Assembly (NCBI GenBank): GCA_903843125.1
Contig: CAIMOR010000487.1
Span: 1-50,512 of the forward strand
DNA from: an uncultured Rhodospirillales bacterium
GTDB taxonomy: Bacteria > Pseudomonadota > Alphaproteobacteria > Acetobacterales > Acetobacteraceae
Direction: 5' to 3'
DNA: 50,512 bases
In this document: in pieces, positions 1-7,898 of the stretch
How the letters are laid out: each line of letters opens with the position of its first letter
Position numbering within the stretch: the first letter of the stretch is position 1
Program-made: the position numbers and the translations under genes
The notes under the pieces: model-generated
What the model saw: the letters and a program-made list of their open reading frames with translations, nothing else
What the model was told of the DNA's origin: nothing
The model's database searches: none

Positions 1-1787
1 GCTTCCCCGAGGCCGCCAAGGCGCGGCGCGACTCCGTCATCGACCGCATGGCCGAGGATGCCGCCCTCACCGCCGCGGAGGCGCTGGCCGCCAAGGCCGA
101 GCCGCTGGTCCCGCGCCCGCTGCGCAGGCCGGACATGGTCGCTGTCGGCCAGCACTTCACCGAGGAAGTGCGGCGGGAGCTGCTGACCCGCTTCGGGCCG
201 GAGCAGACCCAGATGGGCGGGCTGGTGGTGCGGACCAGCCTGGACCCGGCGCTGCAGGCGGCGACCGAGACGGCGCTGCACAACGGGCTGCTGGCCTATG
301 ACCGCCGGCGCGGCGGCTGGCGCGGCTCGGTCGGGCGCATCAACCCCGGCGCCGCCGACTGGATGGCGCAGCTGGAGGCCCTTGCCCGGCCGCCGGGCGC
401 GCTGCCGCAGTGGAAGCTGGCGGTGGTGCAGGAAGTGACCGACCGCACCGCCAGGCTGGCCTGGGTGGAGCGGCCGGAGTTCCGCGCCACCCTCGTCGCC
501 CGGACCAATACGCTGTTCCTGGAGGACGTCGCCTGGGCACGCCGCGCGTTGGACGGCAACCGCCTGGGCGCGACCCCCCGGAAGATGAGCGACGTGGTCG
601 CGGTGGGCGAAGTGGTGCTGGTTGACATGCTGCCGGCCAGCGCCGCGCAGGGCCGCAACGTCCCGGCGCGGCCGGAACGCCTGGCGCTGCGCCAGGTGCC
701 GCTGGTGGAGGGCGCGGTGGTGGCGCTGGACCCCGCCACCGGCCGCGTGCTGGCCATGGCCGGGGGCTGGAGCTTCGAGCGCAGCCAGTTCAACCGCGCC
801 ACCCAGGCGATGCGGCAGCCCGGCTCCTCGTTCAAGCCCTTCGTCTACATCACCGCGCTGGAGCAGGGCATTCCGCCGAACCAGCGCTACCTGGACGGCC
901 CGATCGAGATCATGACGCCGCAAGGGCCCTGGCGGCCGGGCAACTACGGCGACGCGGTCAGCAACCAGTACTTCACCATGCGCGGCGCGCTGGAACGGTC
1001 GTTGAACCTGGTCACCATCCGCATCGCCCAGCAGGTCGGCATGGACAAGGTCAGCGAGACGGCAGGGCGCTTCGGCGTCATCCCGAACATGCCACCCTAC
1101 CTGGCGATGTCGCTGGGGTCCGGCGAGACCACCGTGCTCCGCCAGGCCGCGGCCTATGCCAGCTTTGCCAATGGCGGCCGGCAGGTGGCGCCGACCTTCA
1201 TCGACAGCGTGCAGGACCAGTTGGGCAAGGTGGTCTGGCGCAGCGAGACCCGCCGCTGCCTGGGCTGCGAAGCCGATGAGCCGCTGCAACCGCCGCGCCT
1301 GACCGATGAGCGGCGGCAGATCACCGACCCGATCTCGGCCTACCAGATGACCAACCTGTTGCAGGGCGTGGTGCAGCGCGGCACCGGCACCGCCGCCGGG
1401 CGCGGGCTGAACCGGCCGGTGGCGGGCAAGACCGGCACCACCAATGACTATGTGGACAACTGGTTCGTCGGCTTCACGCCGGATATCGTCATTGCCGTGT
1501 GGATGGGCTTCGACGAGCCGCGCAGCCTGGGCAACAACGAAACCGGCGGCGGCAACGCGGCGCCGATCTTCCACGACATCCTTGAAAGCGCTCTGCGCGG
1601 CAGCCCACCGGTGCCGTTCCGGGCGCCCCCCGGCGTGGCGCTGGTGCGGATGACGACCGATGGCGGCCAGACGATCCTGGAGGCTTTCCGCCCGGGCACC
1701 GAGAACAGCGCGGTGCCACCGACCGAGGAAGCCACCCAGGGCGGCACGGCGGCCAGTGTGGATACCGGGTTGGGGGGGCTGTACTGA
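1..1787 (+). CDS. mrcA: Penicillin-binding protein 1A, C-terminal part (5' end outside window)
   Basis: Bifunctional class A PBP that polymerises and cross-links peptidoglycan at the outer face of the inner membrane. The frame is open from base 3, so the gene begins before the window and the ATG at 48 is internal; about 594 residues are present. Visible are the end of the glycosyltransferase/linker part (FPEAAKARRDSVIDR), an OB-like linker, and then the transpeptidase domain with the active-site SxxK box (GSSFKPF, near base 826), an SLN box (RSLNLVTI) and KTGT (VAGKTGTTNDYVDNW, near 1428). All catalytic boxes are intact. The tail after about base 1680 is low-complexity. The downstream genes run in the same direction towards prfB. 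Confidence 0.93.
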   Translation, partial: FPEAAKARRDSVIDRMAEDAALTAAEALAAKAEPLVPRPLRRPDMVAVGQHFTEEVRRELLTRFGPEQTQMGGLVVRTSLDPALQAATETALHNGLLAYDRRRGGWRGSVGRINPGAADWMAQLEALARPPGALPQWKLAVVQEVTDRTARLAWVERPEFRATLVARTNTLFLEDVAWARRALDGNRLGATPRKMSDVVAVGEVVLVDMLPASAAQGRNVPARPERLALRQVPLVEGAVVALDPATGRVLAMAGGWSFERSQFNRATQAMRQPGSSFKPFVYITALEQGIPPNQRYLDGPIEIMTPQGPWRPGNYGDAVSNQYFTMRGALERSLNLVTIRIAQQVGMDKVSETAGRFGVIPNMPPYLAMSLGSGETTVLRQAAAYASFANGGRQVAPTFIDSVQDQLGKVVWRSETRRCLGCEADEPLQPPRLTDERRQITDPISAYQMTNLLQGVVQRGTGTAAGRGLNRPVAGKTGTTNDYVDNWFVGFTPDIVIAVWMGFDEPRSLGNNETGGGNAAPIFHDILESALRGSPPVPFRAPPGVALVRMTTDGGQTILEAFRPGTENSAVPPTEEATQGGTAASVDTGLGGLY

Positions 1788-1813
1788 CCCCGCGCATCCC
1801 GCGCGACTGGCTG

Positions 1814-2035
1814 GTGCTTGAGAGCCTGGAGAACGAGCAGCACGACCGCTGCCTGGACCTGTTCCAGCGGCCGGATGGCAGCTTCGGCTTCGAGACCTTT
1901 CGGCGGGACGTCGAGGACCGCGGTGTCTGGACGCCGGCGAGCTATTTTGCCGCCGGGCGGTACGAGAGCCGCGACGCGGCGCTGGCGGCGGCGCGGCAGC
2001 TGGTGGGCTGGTTACCGCCCGGGGCGTCCGCGTAG
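1814..2035 (+). CDS. Small conserved-type hypothetical protein, 73 aa
   Basis: I do not recognise a named family. The product is soluble, acidic and rich in aromatic residues (ESLENEQHDRCLDLFQRP ... GVWTPASYFAAGRY), with no signal peptide or membrane segment. A GTG at 1814 is used as start, but the same frame runs back to a CTG at 1784 that overlaps the stop of the penicillin-binding protein gene and gives a natural-looking extension (TPRIPRDWLVLESL). Translational coupling to the upstream gene is therefore likely and the start is uncertain. It sits between mrcA and prfB on the same strand. Coding is supported by position, composition and lack of a competing frame. Confidence 0.6.
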   Translation: MLESLENEQHDRCLDLFQRPDGSFGFETFRRDVEDRGVWTPASYFAAGRYESRDAALAAARQLVGWLPPGASA

Positions 2036-2045
2036 CCATCGCTGG

Positions 2046-2086
2046 GGCAGCCTGCGGCGCTACGCCGGCTTGCCTCCGGCGCTGCC
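2046..2086 (+). terminator. Possible stem-loop between the small hypothetical gene and prfB
   Basis: Nested inverted repeats: outer arms GGCAGC (2046-2051) and GCTGCC (2081-2086), inner arms GCCGG (2064-2068) and CCGGC (2076-2080). No U-tract follows. It lies 20 bases before the prfB start, so it could be an attenuating hairpin or simply GC-rich noise. Confidence 0.25.
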
Positions 2087-2105
2087 ATGCCCTACCTGCA
2101 AGCCC

Positions 2106-3237
2106 ATGCGCGCAGATGCTGAACAACTGAACGAGCAGATCACCGCCTCGGTGTCCCTGCTGAGGAGGCATCTTTGACTGGGATGCCGCAACCCGCCGCC
2201 TGGACGAGCTGAACGCCAAGGCCGAAGACCCCAGCCTGTGGAATGACGCGACCGCCGCCAATACGCTGATGCGGGAACGCGGCCGCCTGGCTGACCAGAT
2301 CGACGGCGTCCACCGGATGGAAGCCGCGGTGCGGGACGCGCTCGAGTTGGTGGAGCTGGCCGAGGCCGAAGGCGACGCCGACACCGCCAACGCAGCGGTC
2401 GCCGACCTGCAGGCCCTGGCGGAAGAGGCCAAGCGGCGCGAGATCGAGAGCCTGCTCTCCGGCGAAGCCGATGCCAACGACGCCTATCTGGAAGTCAATG
2501 CTGGCGCTGGCGGAACGGAAGCCCAGGACTGGGCCGAGATGCTGCTGCGGATGTACCAGCGCTGGGCGGAAAAGCGCGGCTACAAGGCAACGCTGACCGA
2601 ACAGAGCGAGGGCGAGGAAGCCGGCATCAAGTCCGCCACCCTGCAGATCACCGGCCCCAATGCCTTCGGCTGGGCCAAGACCGAGACTGGCGTGCATCGC
2701 CTGGTCCGCATCAGCCCGTTCGGCGGCAACGACAAGCGGCAGACCAGCTTTGCCAGCGTCTACGTCTACCCGGTCGTCGACGACAAGATCGAGATCGAGA
2801 TAAACCCGGCCGACATCAAGACCGATACCTTCCGGGCCTCCGGCGCCGGCGGCCAGCACGTGAACAAGACGGAATCGGGGGTGCGCTTCACCCACCTTCC
2901 GACCGGCGTCATCGCGGCTTCCACCCAGGACCGCAGCCAGCACAAGAACCGCGCCATCGCGATGAACATGCTGAAGGCGCGGCTGTATGAGCTGGAACTG
3001 CGCAAGCGCGAGGCGATCAGCGCGGGAATCGAGGCCGGCAAGACCGACATCGGCTGGGGCCACCAGATCCGCAACTACGTGCTGCAGCCCTACCAGCTGG
3101 TGAAGGACCTGCGGACCAACCTGGAAAGCGGCAACCCCGCCGCCGTGCTGGACGGCGGCCTGGACGAGTTCATGGCCGCGGCCCTGGCGCAGCGTGTCGG
3201 CGCCACGCGCAGCGAGGCGAGTGCCAACGCCCGATGA
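2106..3237 (+). CDS. prfB: Peptide chain release factor 2 (programmed +1 frameshift)
   Basis: Releases nascent chains at UGA and UAA in the ribosomal A site. It is encoded in two frames: 2106-2174 gives 23 codons ending RRHL, then UGA at 2175-2177 is bypassed by a +1 shift and translation continues from GAC at 2176 (DWDAATRRLDELN) to 3237, giving 376 residues, the usual RF2 length. The SPF tripeptide that reads stop codons is present (VRISPFGGNDKRQ), as is the GGQ peptidyl-hydrolysis loop (GAGGQHVNKTESGVRF). The ATG at 2106 is supported by the conserved N-terminal helix across the shift. The stop overlaps the next start as ATGA, so the glycosyltransferase is probably co-translated. Confidence 0.96.
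2163..2178 (+). promoter_or_regulatory. prfB programmed +1 frameshift site
   Basis: Shine-Dalgarno-like AGGAGG (2163-2168), a 3-base spacer CAT, slippery CTT (2172-2174), in-frame stop TGA (2175-2177) and following C. This is the same arrangement and spacing as the autoregulatory site known from Escherichia coli prfB: when RF2 is scarce the ribosome pauses at the weak UGA-C context and shifts forward one base; when RF2 is plentiful translation stops after 23 codons. Confidence 0.96.
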
Positions 3238-4487
3238 GGGTGCTGTTCGTCCACCAGAATTTCCCCGGGCAGTACCGGCATATCGCACCTGCCCTGGCTG
3301 CGCGCCCCGGCTACCAGGTGGTCGGCCTGGGCGAAAACCCGGGCGACGAACTGCCGGGTGTGCAGCATGTGCGCTACAAGGCGCCGGACCCCGCCGGCGA
3401 GAAGACGCATCGGTACATCAAGCGGTTCGAGGCGGCGGTTCGCCGGGGGCAGACCGTGGCCCGGGCGGCGCTGGCGCTGCAGCAGCGCGGCTTCACCCCG
3501 GACCTGATCTGCTGCCATCCCGGCTGGGGCGAGGGGCTGTTCCTGCGCGATGTCTGGCCGGACGCGCGAACGCTGTTCTATTTCGAGTTCTACTACCACT
3601 CCAGCGGCGCCGATGTCGGCTTCGACCCGCCCGGGCAGACCCTGAGCGTGGACGAAGCCTGCCGGGTGCGGACGCTGAACACCACGCACCTGCTTTCGCT
3701 GCAGACCGCGGACTGGGGCCAAACGCCGACGGAATGGCAGCGTTCCCGCTTCCCTGACTGGGCACGACCGCGGATTTCCGCCGTGCATGAGGGCGTGGAC
3801 ACCGTGGCGATGCGGCCGAACCCGGCGGCGCGGTTCACCCTGGCGGATGGCCGGGTGCTGGTGCCCGGCGATGAGGTGGTGACCTTCGTCGGCCGCGGCC
3901 TGGAGCCGTATCGCGGCTTCCACATCTTCATGCGCGCGCTCCCGGCCCTGCTGCGGGCCAGGCCGCAGGCGCAGGTCGTGATGGTGGGCGGTGACGACCC
4001 GCATTACGGCAGCAAACCCAAGGATGCCACGAGTTGGCGGGAGAAGCTGCTCGCGGAGCTGGAGGGGCAGCTGGACCTCAGCCGCATCCACTTCACCGGC
4101 AAGATTCCGCACGCATCGCTGCAGGCGCTGTACAGCGTCTCGGCCGCTCACGTTTATTTGACCTACCCCTTCGTGCTCTCGTGGTCGATGCTGGAGGCGA
4201 TGGCCTGCGAATGCCTGCTCATTGGTTCGGCAACGGCGCCGGTGCAGGAAGTGCTGCGGGCGGGCGAGAACGGCCTGCTGGCGGACTTCTTCGATGCCGA
4301 GGCGCTTGCCGAAACGGTGATCCGCGTGCTGGCGAATCCAGCCGAATACCGTGAGTTGCGCGTCGAAGCGCGCCGCACCGTGCAATCTCGCTACGATCTG
4401 AGAACTATTTGCCTGCCACAACACCTGGCGCTGATCGATGCGGTGGCCACACGGCGACTGCCGCCAAAATTACCGCACCTGCCTTAA
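3234..4487 (+). CDS. Glycosyltransferase family 4 (GT-B fold)
   Basis: 417 residues. The N-terminal half begins with a Rossmann strand and substrate loop (MRVLFVHQNFPGQYRHIAPAL). The C-terminal half carries the glycosyltransferase group 1 nucleotide-sugar domain: FVGRGLEPYRGFHIFMRAL, QVVMVGGDD, RIHFTGKIPHASLQALYSVS and the EAMACECLLIG ... GENGLL stretch, which holds the conserved acidic residue of retaining GT4 enzymes. It probably transfers a sugar to a surface polysaccharide or lipid at the cytoplasmic face; donor and acceptor cannot be read from sequence. The start overlaps the prfB stop by four bases. No further glycan genes follow directly, so the pathway is unknown. Confidence 0.88.
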   Translation: MRVLFVHQNFPGQYRHIAPALAARPGYQVVGLGENPGDELPGVQHVRYKAPDPAGEKTHRYIKRFEAAVRRGQTVARAALALQQRGFTPDLICCHPGWGEGLFLRDVWPDARTLFYFEFYYHSSGADVGFDPPGQTLSVDEACRVRTLNTTHLLSLQTADWGQTPTEWQRSRFPDWARPRISAVHEGVDTVAMRPNPAARFTLADGRVLVPGDEVVTFVGRGLEPYRGFHIFMRALPALLRARPQAQVVMVGGDDPHYGSKPKDATSWREKLLAELEGQLDLSRIHFTGKIPHASLQALYSVSAAHVYLTYPFVLSWSMLEAMACECLLIGSATAPVQEVLRAGENGLLADFFDAEALAETVIRVLANPAEYRELRVEARRTVQSRYDLRTICLPQHLALIDAVATRRLPPKLPHLP

Positions 4488-4500
4488 ATCCGTCCTGAAT

Positions 4501-4551
4501 TTGAGAGTATGCATAGCGTAATGCATTTTTCAGGAAGCGATGTCATAGAAT
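4501..4551 (+). promoter_or_regulatory. AT-richer segment with ATGCAT dyad before the response regulator gene
   Basis: This stretch stands out from the GC-rich surroundings. It holds two ATGCAT hexamers separated by 6 bases (4509-4526), which together form an inverted repeat, and a -10-like TAGAAT at 4546-4551. It is the probable promoter and operator region for the gene starting at 4687. No convincing -35 hexamer is seen, and autoregulation by the winged-helix protein itself is only an inference. Confidence 0.4.
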
Positions 4552-4686
4552 GGCGTCGTGACAATTTCTCCACGATCCGGCGACGATGGTGCTGACGCCG
4601 GCTTGGTCCAAGCGGCGCTCGGCTGCGCTGGTGCCGGAGCACTGGGCAGGATCGAAGGTAGTTTTGCGCGGAACCATGAGGACGCA

Positions 4687-5424
4687 ATGCGGCGGATTGG
4701 GCTGAGCATCGTCGAGCAGGACACCAAGTACGGCGAGCAACTGGTCGGCTATCTGGCCAATCAGGGGCTGCAGGCGATGCTTGTGCCGGACCTGGCCGCG
4801 CTGTTCACGCTGTTGCAGCACAACCCGCCGCGCCTGGTGGTGCTGGGCGAGACCGGGCAGGGCGGCAGCATGCTGCCGGTGGTGCGCCGGCTGCGCGACC
4901 TGTCGCGCGTGCCCTGCATCGTGCTGTCGACCGAGCCGGACGACACCAGCCATATCGTTACGCTGGAAGCTGGTGCCGACGACTTCATCGAGCGCAGCCT
5001 GCCGATGCGGGCGATCCTGGCCCGGATCCGCGCCGTGCTGCGCCGCGCCGAGTGGCCGCCCGAGATGCTGACGCCGATGCACTCGGCTCCGCTGCCGATA
5101 GCGCCCGCGCCCAGCCGCGGCTGGAAGCTGCAACCGCAGCATCGGCGGCTACTGCGTCCGGACGGCATGGAATGCGACCTGACGACGGCGGAATTCGACC
5201 TGTTGCGCCTGCTGGTGGAAGCGGGTGGCGTGCCGGTTTCGCGAGACGACATTTCCGCCACGGTGTTCCGCCGTTGTTTCCGGGCCGAGGATCGCACGGT
5301 CGACAACCTGGTGCTGCGGCTGCGGCGCAAGCTGGGCGAAGACCAGGAAAAGGCCATCAAGACGGTGCGTGGCGCCGGCTACATGTTCGCCGGCTTCACC
5401 GACGCGCAGCTGCTGGTCGCGTAG
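4687..5424 (+). CDS. OmpR-type response regulator with degenerate receiver domain
   Basis: 245 residues. The start is placed at ATG 4687, behind GAGGA with 5-base spacing, rather than at 4558, because the receiver fold begins at MRRIGLSIVEQD. Residues 1-120 follow the receiver pattern, but where the phosphoacceptor aspartate should end strand 3 the protein has glycine (RLVVLGETGQGG), the acidic cluster is EQD, and the conserved lysine region reads DFIERSLP. The rest of the fold (ARIRAVLRRAE) is normal. Residues about 140-240 form a winged-helix domain (LTTAEFDLLRLLVEAGG ... RTVDNLVLRLRRKLGE ... GAGYMFAG). It probably binds DNA without classical phosphorylation. No histidine kinase lies next to it. 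Confidence 0.85.
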   Translation: MRRIGLSIVEQDTKYGEQLVGYLANQGLQAMLVPDLAALFTLLQHNPPRLVVLGETGQGGSMLPVVRRLRDLSRVPCIVLSTEPDDTSHIVTLEAGADDFIERSLPMRAILARIRAVLRRAEWPPEMLTPMHSAPLPIAPAPSRGWKLQPQHRRLLRPDGMECDLTTAEFDLLRLLVEAGGVPVSRDDISATVFRRCFRAEDRTVDNLVLRLRRKLGEDQEKAIKTVRGAGYMFAGFTDAQLLVA

Positions 5425-5533
5425 TCGGCCGGGACATCGTCGGCCTCTCTCTGGCCCTGCTGCCGCCCAACGATCGCTGAGCCCCTTCCAGGGTCCACGC
5501 TGCGCCGGATGTCTGGGCGGCCTGCGGCCCGGT

Positions 5534-6367
5534 TCAGCGCACCCGCATCATCACGCCGACGAGCAGCGCCAGGAACAGGCTGCCGACCAGCAGCGAGAAC
5601 AGCAGCTTCAGCCAGAAGTCCATCTTGTGGGTCGGCGCTGCGTGTTCCGCGGTGCCGGCGGCCGGCATGTCACTCAGCCGCTGTTCCAGCCGCGCCATCC
5701 AGCCTTCCAGCGCGCTGCAACGGTCCGCCAGCCCTTCCTGACGAAGGGTGAGCTCCTGTTGGGCGCTGGTGATGCCTGCGACCTGCTCGGCGGTCGGCAC
5801 TGCCCCGAGGCGCTTGTCGATCTGCCCGACCATGGCACGCACGAAGGTGGTGAGTTCGCCATGCTGCGCCAGCATGTCCTGCAGCGCCTTTGGCTCGGGC
5901 AGTTCCCGCAGCCGTTTGGCCTGGGCGCCAAGCTCCGCGCGCAGGCGGGCAACGTCCTCGGGCGCCACGCCAGGCGTGGGCGCGCCGGCGGTGGCGGCCG
6001 GCTTTGGCGCAGGCCGACGCATGCGCACGGGCACGCGAACCCTGCTGCCGTCGGCCGCGAAGCCGAACAGGCGAAACTCCCCGACCCGCGGCAGCAGTTC
6101 GGCCGGCACTTGAATCTCGAAGGCGTGCTGGCCGTCGCCGATGCCATTGGCCTCCAGGTCGGCGCGGGGCTTGTTGGCGACGCCGGCGCCGATGACCTCC
6201 TCACCCAGCCGCAGCTCCAGCCGCAGCCGGTGCCCGGGGCGCGAGTGGTCCAATGCCCAGCCCATGATGCGGTCGGCCCCGGCGCTGTCGGCCAGACCGT
6301 GGATTTCGGGCGGAACGCCAAGCGGCGCAGCCGGCGGGGTATCGGAAGCGGCCGGAAGGTCCATCAT
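5534..6367 (-). CDS. Tail-anchored coiled-coil protein with N-terminal beta domain
   Basis: 277 residues; start at one of two adjacent ATGs (6367 or 6364), with an upstream GTG at 6370 also possible, after AGGA. Residues about 20-110 match a beta-rich module often seen beside glycosyltransferase or sulfotransferase domains in alphaproteobacteria (IMGWALDHSRPGHRL ... GVANKPRADLEANGIG-DGQHAFEIQVP). Then a proline/alanine-rich linker, a helical stretch of about 100 residues with heptad character (VARLRAELGAQAKRLRELPE ... LEGWMARLEQRLSD), and a single C-terminal membrane helix (LLFSLLVGSLFLALLVGVMM). There is no signal peptide, so the bulk is probably cytoplasmic and tail-anchored. The function is unknown; the module hints at polysaccharide metabolism. 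Confidence 0.75.
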   Translation of the reverse strand: MMDLPAASDTPPAAPLGVPPEIHGLADSAGADRIMGWALDHSRPGHRLRLELRLGEEVIGAGVANKPRADLEANGIGDGQHAFEIQVPAELLPRVGEFRLFGFAADGSRVRVPVRMRRPAPKPAATAGAPTPGVAPEDVARLRAELGAQAKRLRELPEPKALQDMLAQHGELTTFVRAMVGQIDKRLGAVPTAEQVAGITSAQQELTLRQEGLADRCSALEGWMARLEQRLSDMPAAGTAEHAAPTHKMDFWLKLLFSLLVGSLFLALLVGVMMRVR

Positions 6368-6575
6368 CACAGTTCCTGGTACCTGCGCCCATCAAGGCCG
6401 TATCGGGGCGGCACCGGCCATCACCAGGATGCCGGCACGGCAACCGGGTCGAACGGCAGCGGATGTCGCTTCAACTGCGGGTAGCACGCGGCAGCCGGCC
6501 GGGGCAAGCATTCGCGACCGCTGCAAAGGCCGCAAGGCCCTGGTGGCGCTTGGTTACGGCTGGTTCGGCGTAGGG

Positions 6576-6875
6576 TTAAATCGGCATGAAGATGCGGATA
6601 TGCACGCGTGGCAGCAACCGCGCCGGCACCAGGGCCGTGACCTCCGCGGCGCAGGCGGCGTCGGCGTCGCCGAGGGCCATGCTGTCCTCTGCCGGCAGCC
6701 ACCCCAATGGCTCGCCCTGCAGCGTGCAGATTTCGGTCCGGTGGATGCCGCGCCTGTGCCGATGGCGAAGTTGCAGTGGCGCGCCGGGGCGCAACCCCAA
6801 CAGCGCCTCGGGCGTGGCGTGCTCGCGGAGTTCGGTTATGTAGGTCAGAAAATCCTGCGCTTCCGCCGCTACCAT
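6576..6875 (-). CDS. Small HIRAN-like protein, 99 aa
   Basis: The central part resembles a HIRAN domain, a small beta fold that binds DNA ends: a GLRPGAPLQLRH segment, then a short strand and the EPLGWLPAEDSMAL motif where HIRAN proteins have lG-y-lP, followed by a helix and a last strand (LLPRVHIRIFM). Usual HIRAN proteins have N-yD-A between these; here it is replaced by HRRGIHRTEIC, so the match is imperfect. It stands alone on the minus strand, with 205 bases to the coiled-coil gene and 154 bases to the divergent racemase-family gene. A role in DNA repair is inference only. Confidence 0.6.
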   Translation of the reverse strand: MVAAEAQDFLTYITELREHATPEALLGLRPGAPLQLRHRHRRGIHRTEICTLQGEPLGWLPAEDSMALGDADAACAAEVTALVPARLLPRVHIRIFMPI

Positions 6876-6932
6876 GCCCGTTCCCCCGCCTGGGCTTCAT
6901 GTGGCAAGGCGGGGGCGGCAGCGCAGCTAACA

Positions 6933-6948
6933 GCGGCGCGAGCGCCGC
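6933..6948. other. Small perfect hairpin in divergent intergenic region
   Basis: Seven-base arms GCGGCGC and GCGCCGC around a 2-base loop, between the divergent HIRAN-like and racemase-family genes. No U-tract. It could lie in a 5' leader of the plus-strand gene. Confidence 0.3.
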
Positions 6949-7029
6949 CTGCGGTGAAGCGAACGGGTTTCCTGGGGTTGAAGCGCCGCGGTTCCGGCCT
7001 GCATTGTCCCGCTCCGGAGGTACCCCGCC

Positions 7030-7887
7030 ATGGCCCAGGCCCGCTATCGCTTCCTGCTGATCAACGCCTTCTCGCTGCCCGGCGAGGCGAACTACGGCAT
7101 GCGCCCGAATGGCGGGCCGAAGGAGGCGCGGCTGATGAACCACGCCAGCGTCGCGCCATCGCTGGCCGATGTGGACTGGGACCTGCACGACGGTGCCCTC
7201 GCAACCCATGGCAACCATCCGGTCGAGACGCGCGAGGAGTTTGCCATCGTCGGCGTCAACCGGCTGCGGATCGTGCGCGAGGCCTGCGCCAGCGGGAAGT
7301 ACAACGGCATCGTGCTGCTCGGCGGCGGCGACCCTGGCTTCGAGGAGGCGCGCGAGATCGGCAGGCGCCACCGCATTCCGGTAACGAGTTGCGCCCATGC
7401 GCAGATGCACCTGGCGCGCGTTCTGGCCAACCGCTTCACGGTGATGGACATCAGTGAGGCGCACAACATGCACATGGCCATGCTGGTGCGGCACTACGGC
7501 TTCGCGGCGAATTGCGCCTCGATCCGGAACCTGAACTACCCGTTGCCGCGGCCGGTGCTGCCGAACGACCGGCCGATAGCCGAGGAGAGGGCCAAGGCCG
7601 ACCGCGGTGAGCGCAGCGAGATGGTGGAAGCCGCGGTGGCGGCGGCGGTGGACGCCATTGAGAATGATGGCGCCGAATGCTTCATCATCGGCTGCTCGGC
7701 GGCCTATTGGCTGGCGCCGGTGCTGCAGGCCAGGCTGGACGCGCTGGGCTGGGAAGCCCCGGTGCTGGAGGGCTATCGCTGCGCGATCGAGCAGGCGAAG
7801 ACGCTGGTGAACCTGGGGCTGGACGTCTCCGGCCTGGCGATGCCGAGCGACAACCCCAGGGCGTGGCGGGCCAAGAAGTACGTCTAG
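7030..7887 (+). CDS. Aspartate/glutamate/hydantoin racemase superfamily protein, one catalytic Cys
   Basis: 285 residues; ATG 7030 behind GGAGG (about 9 bases). The superfamily fold is clear: IVLLGGGDPGFEEAREIG in the N-terminal half and ECFIIGCSAAYWLAP in the C-terminal half. Racemases use two cysteines as acid and base. Here the second (GCSAAYW) is present, but the first position, normally ACF-DPG, reads GGGDPG. A cysteine a little later (VTSCAHAQMH) is at the position of a loop rather than the catalytic site. A single C-terminal cysteine with glycine opposite is the arrangement of arylmalonate decarboxylase, so a decarboxylase or isomerase role is as likely as racemisation. Substrate unknown. 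It is convergent with the CitE-like lyase gene. Confidence 0.8.
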   Translation: MAQARYRFLLINAFSLPGEANYGMRPNGGPKEARLMNHASVAPSLADVDWDLHDGALATHGNHPVETREEFAIVGVNRLRIVREACASGKYNGIVLLGGGDPGFEEAREIGRRHRIPVTSCAHAQMHLARVLANRFTVMDISEAHNMHMAMLVRHYGFAANCASIRNLNYPLPRPVLPNDRPIAEERAKADRGERSEMVEAAVAAAVDAIENDGAECFIIGCSAAYWLAPVLQARLDALGWEAPVLEGYRCAIEQAKTLVNLGLDVSGLAMPSDNPRAWRAKKYV

Positions 7888-7898
7888 CCCGCGGAGGT

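Noticed and set aside
2175-2177. In-frame TGA in prfB as sequencing error or pseudogene
   Set aside because: It is the known programmed frameshift stop with all required context elements.
2140-3288. Minus-strand open frame opposite prfB
   Set aside because: Antisense shadow of a clearly conserved gene with SPF and GGQ motifs.
4558-4686. N-terminal extension of the response regulator
   Set aside because: No homology to a receiver domain and no ribosome site at 4558; ATG 4687 has both.
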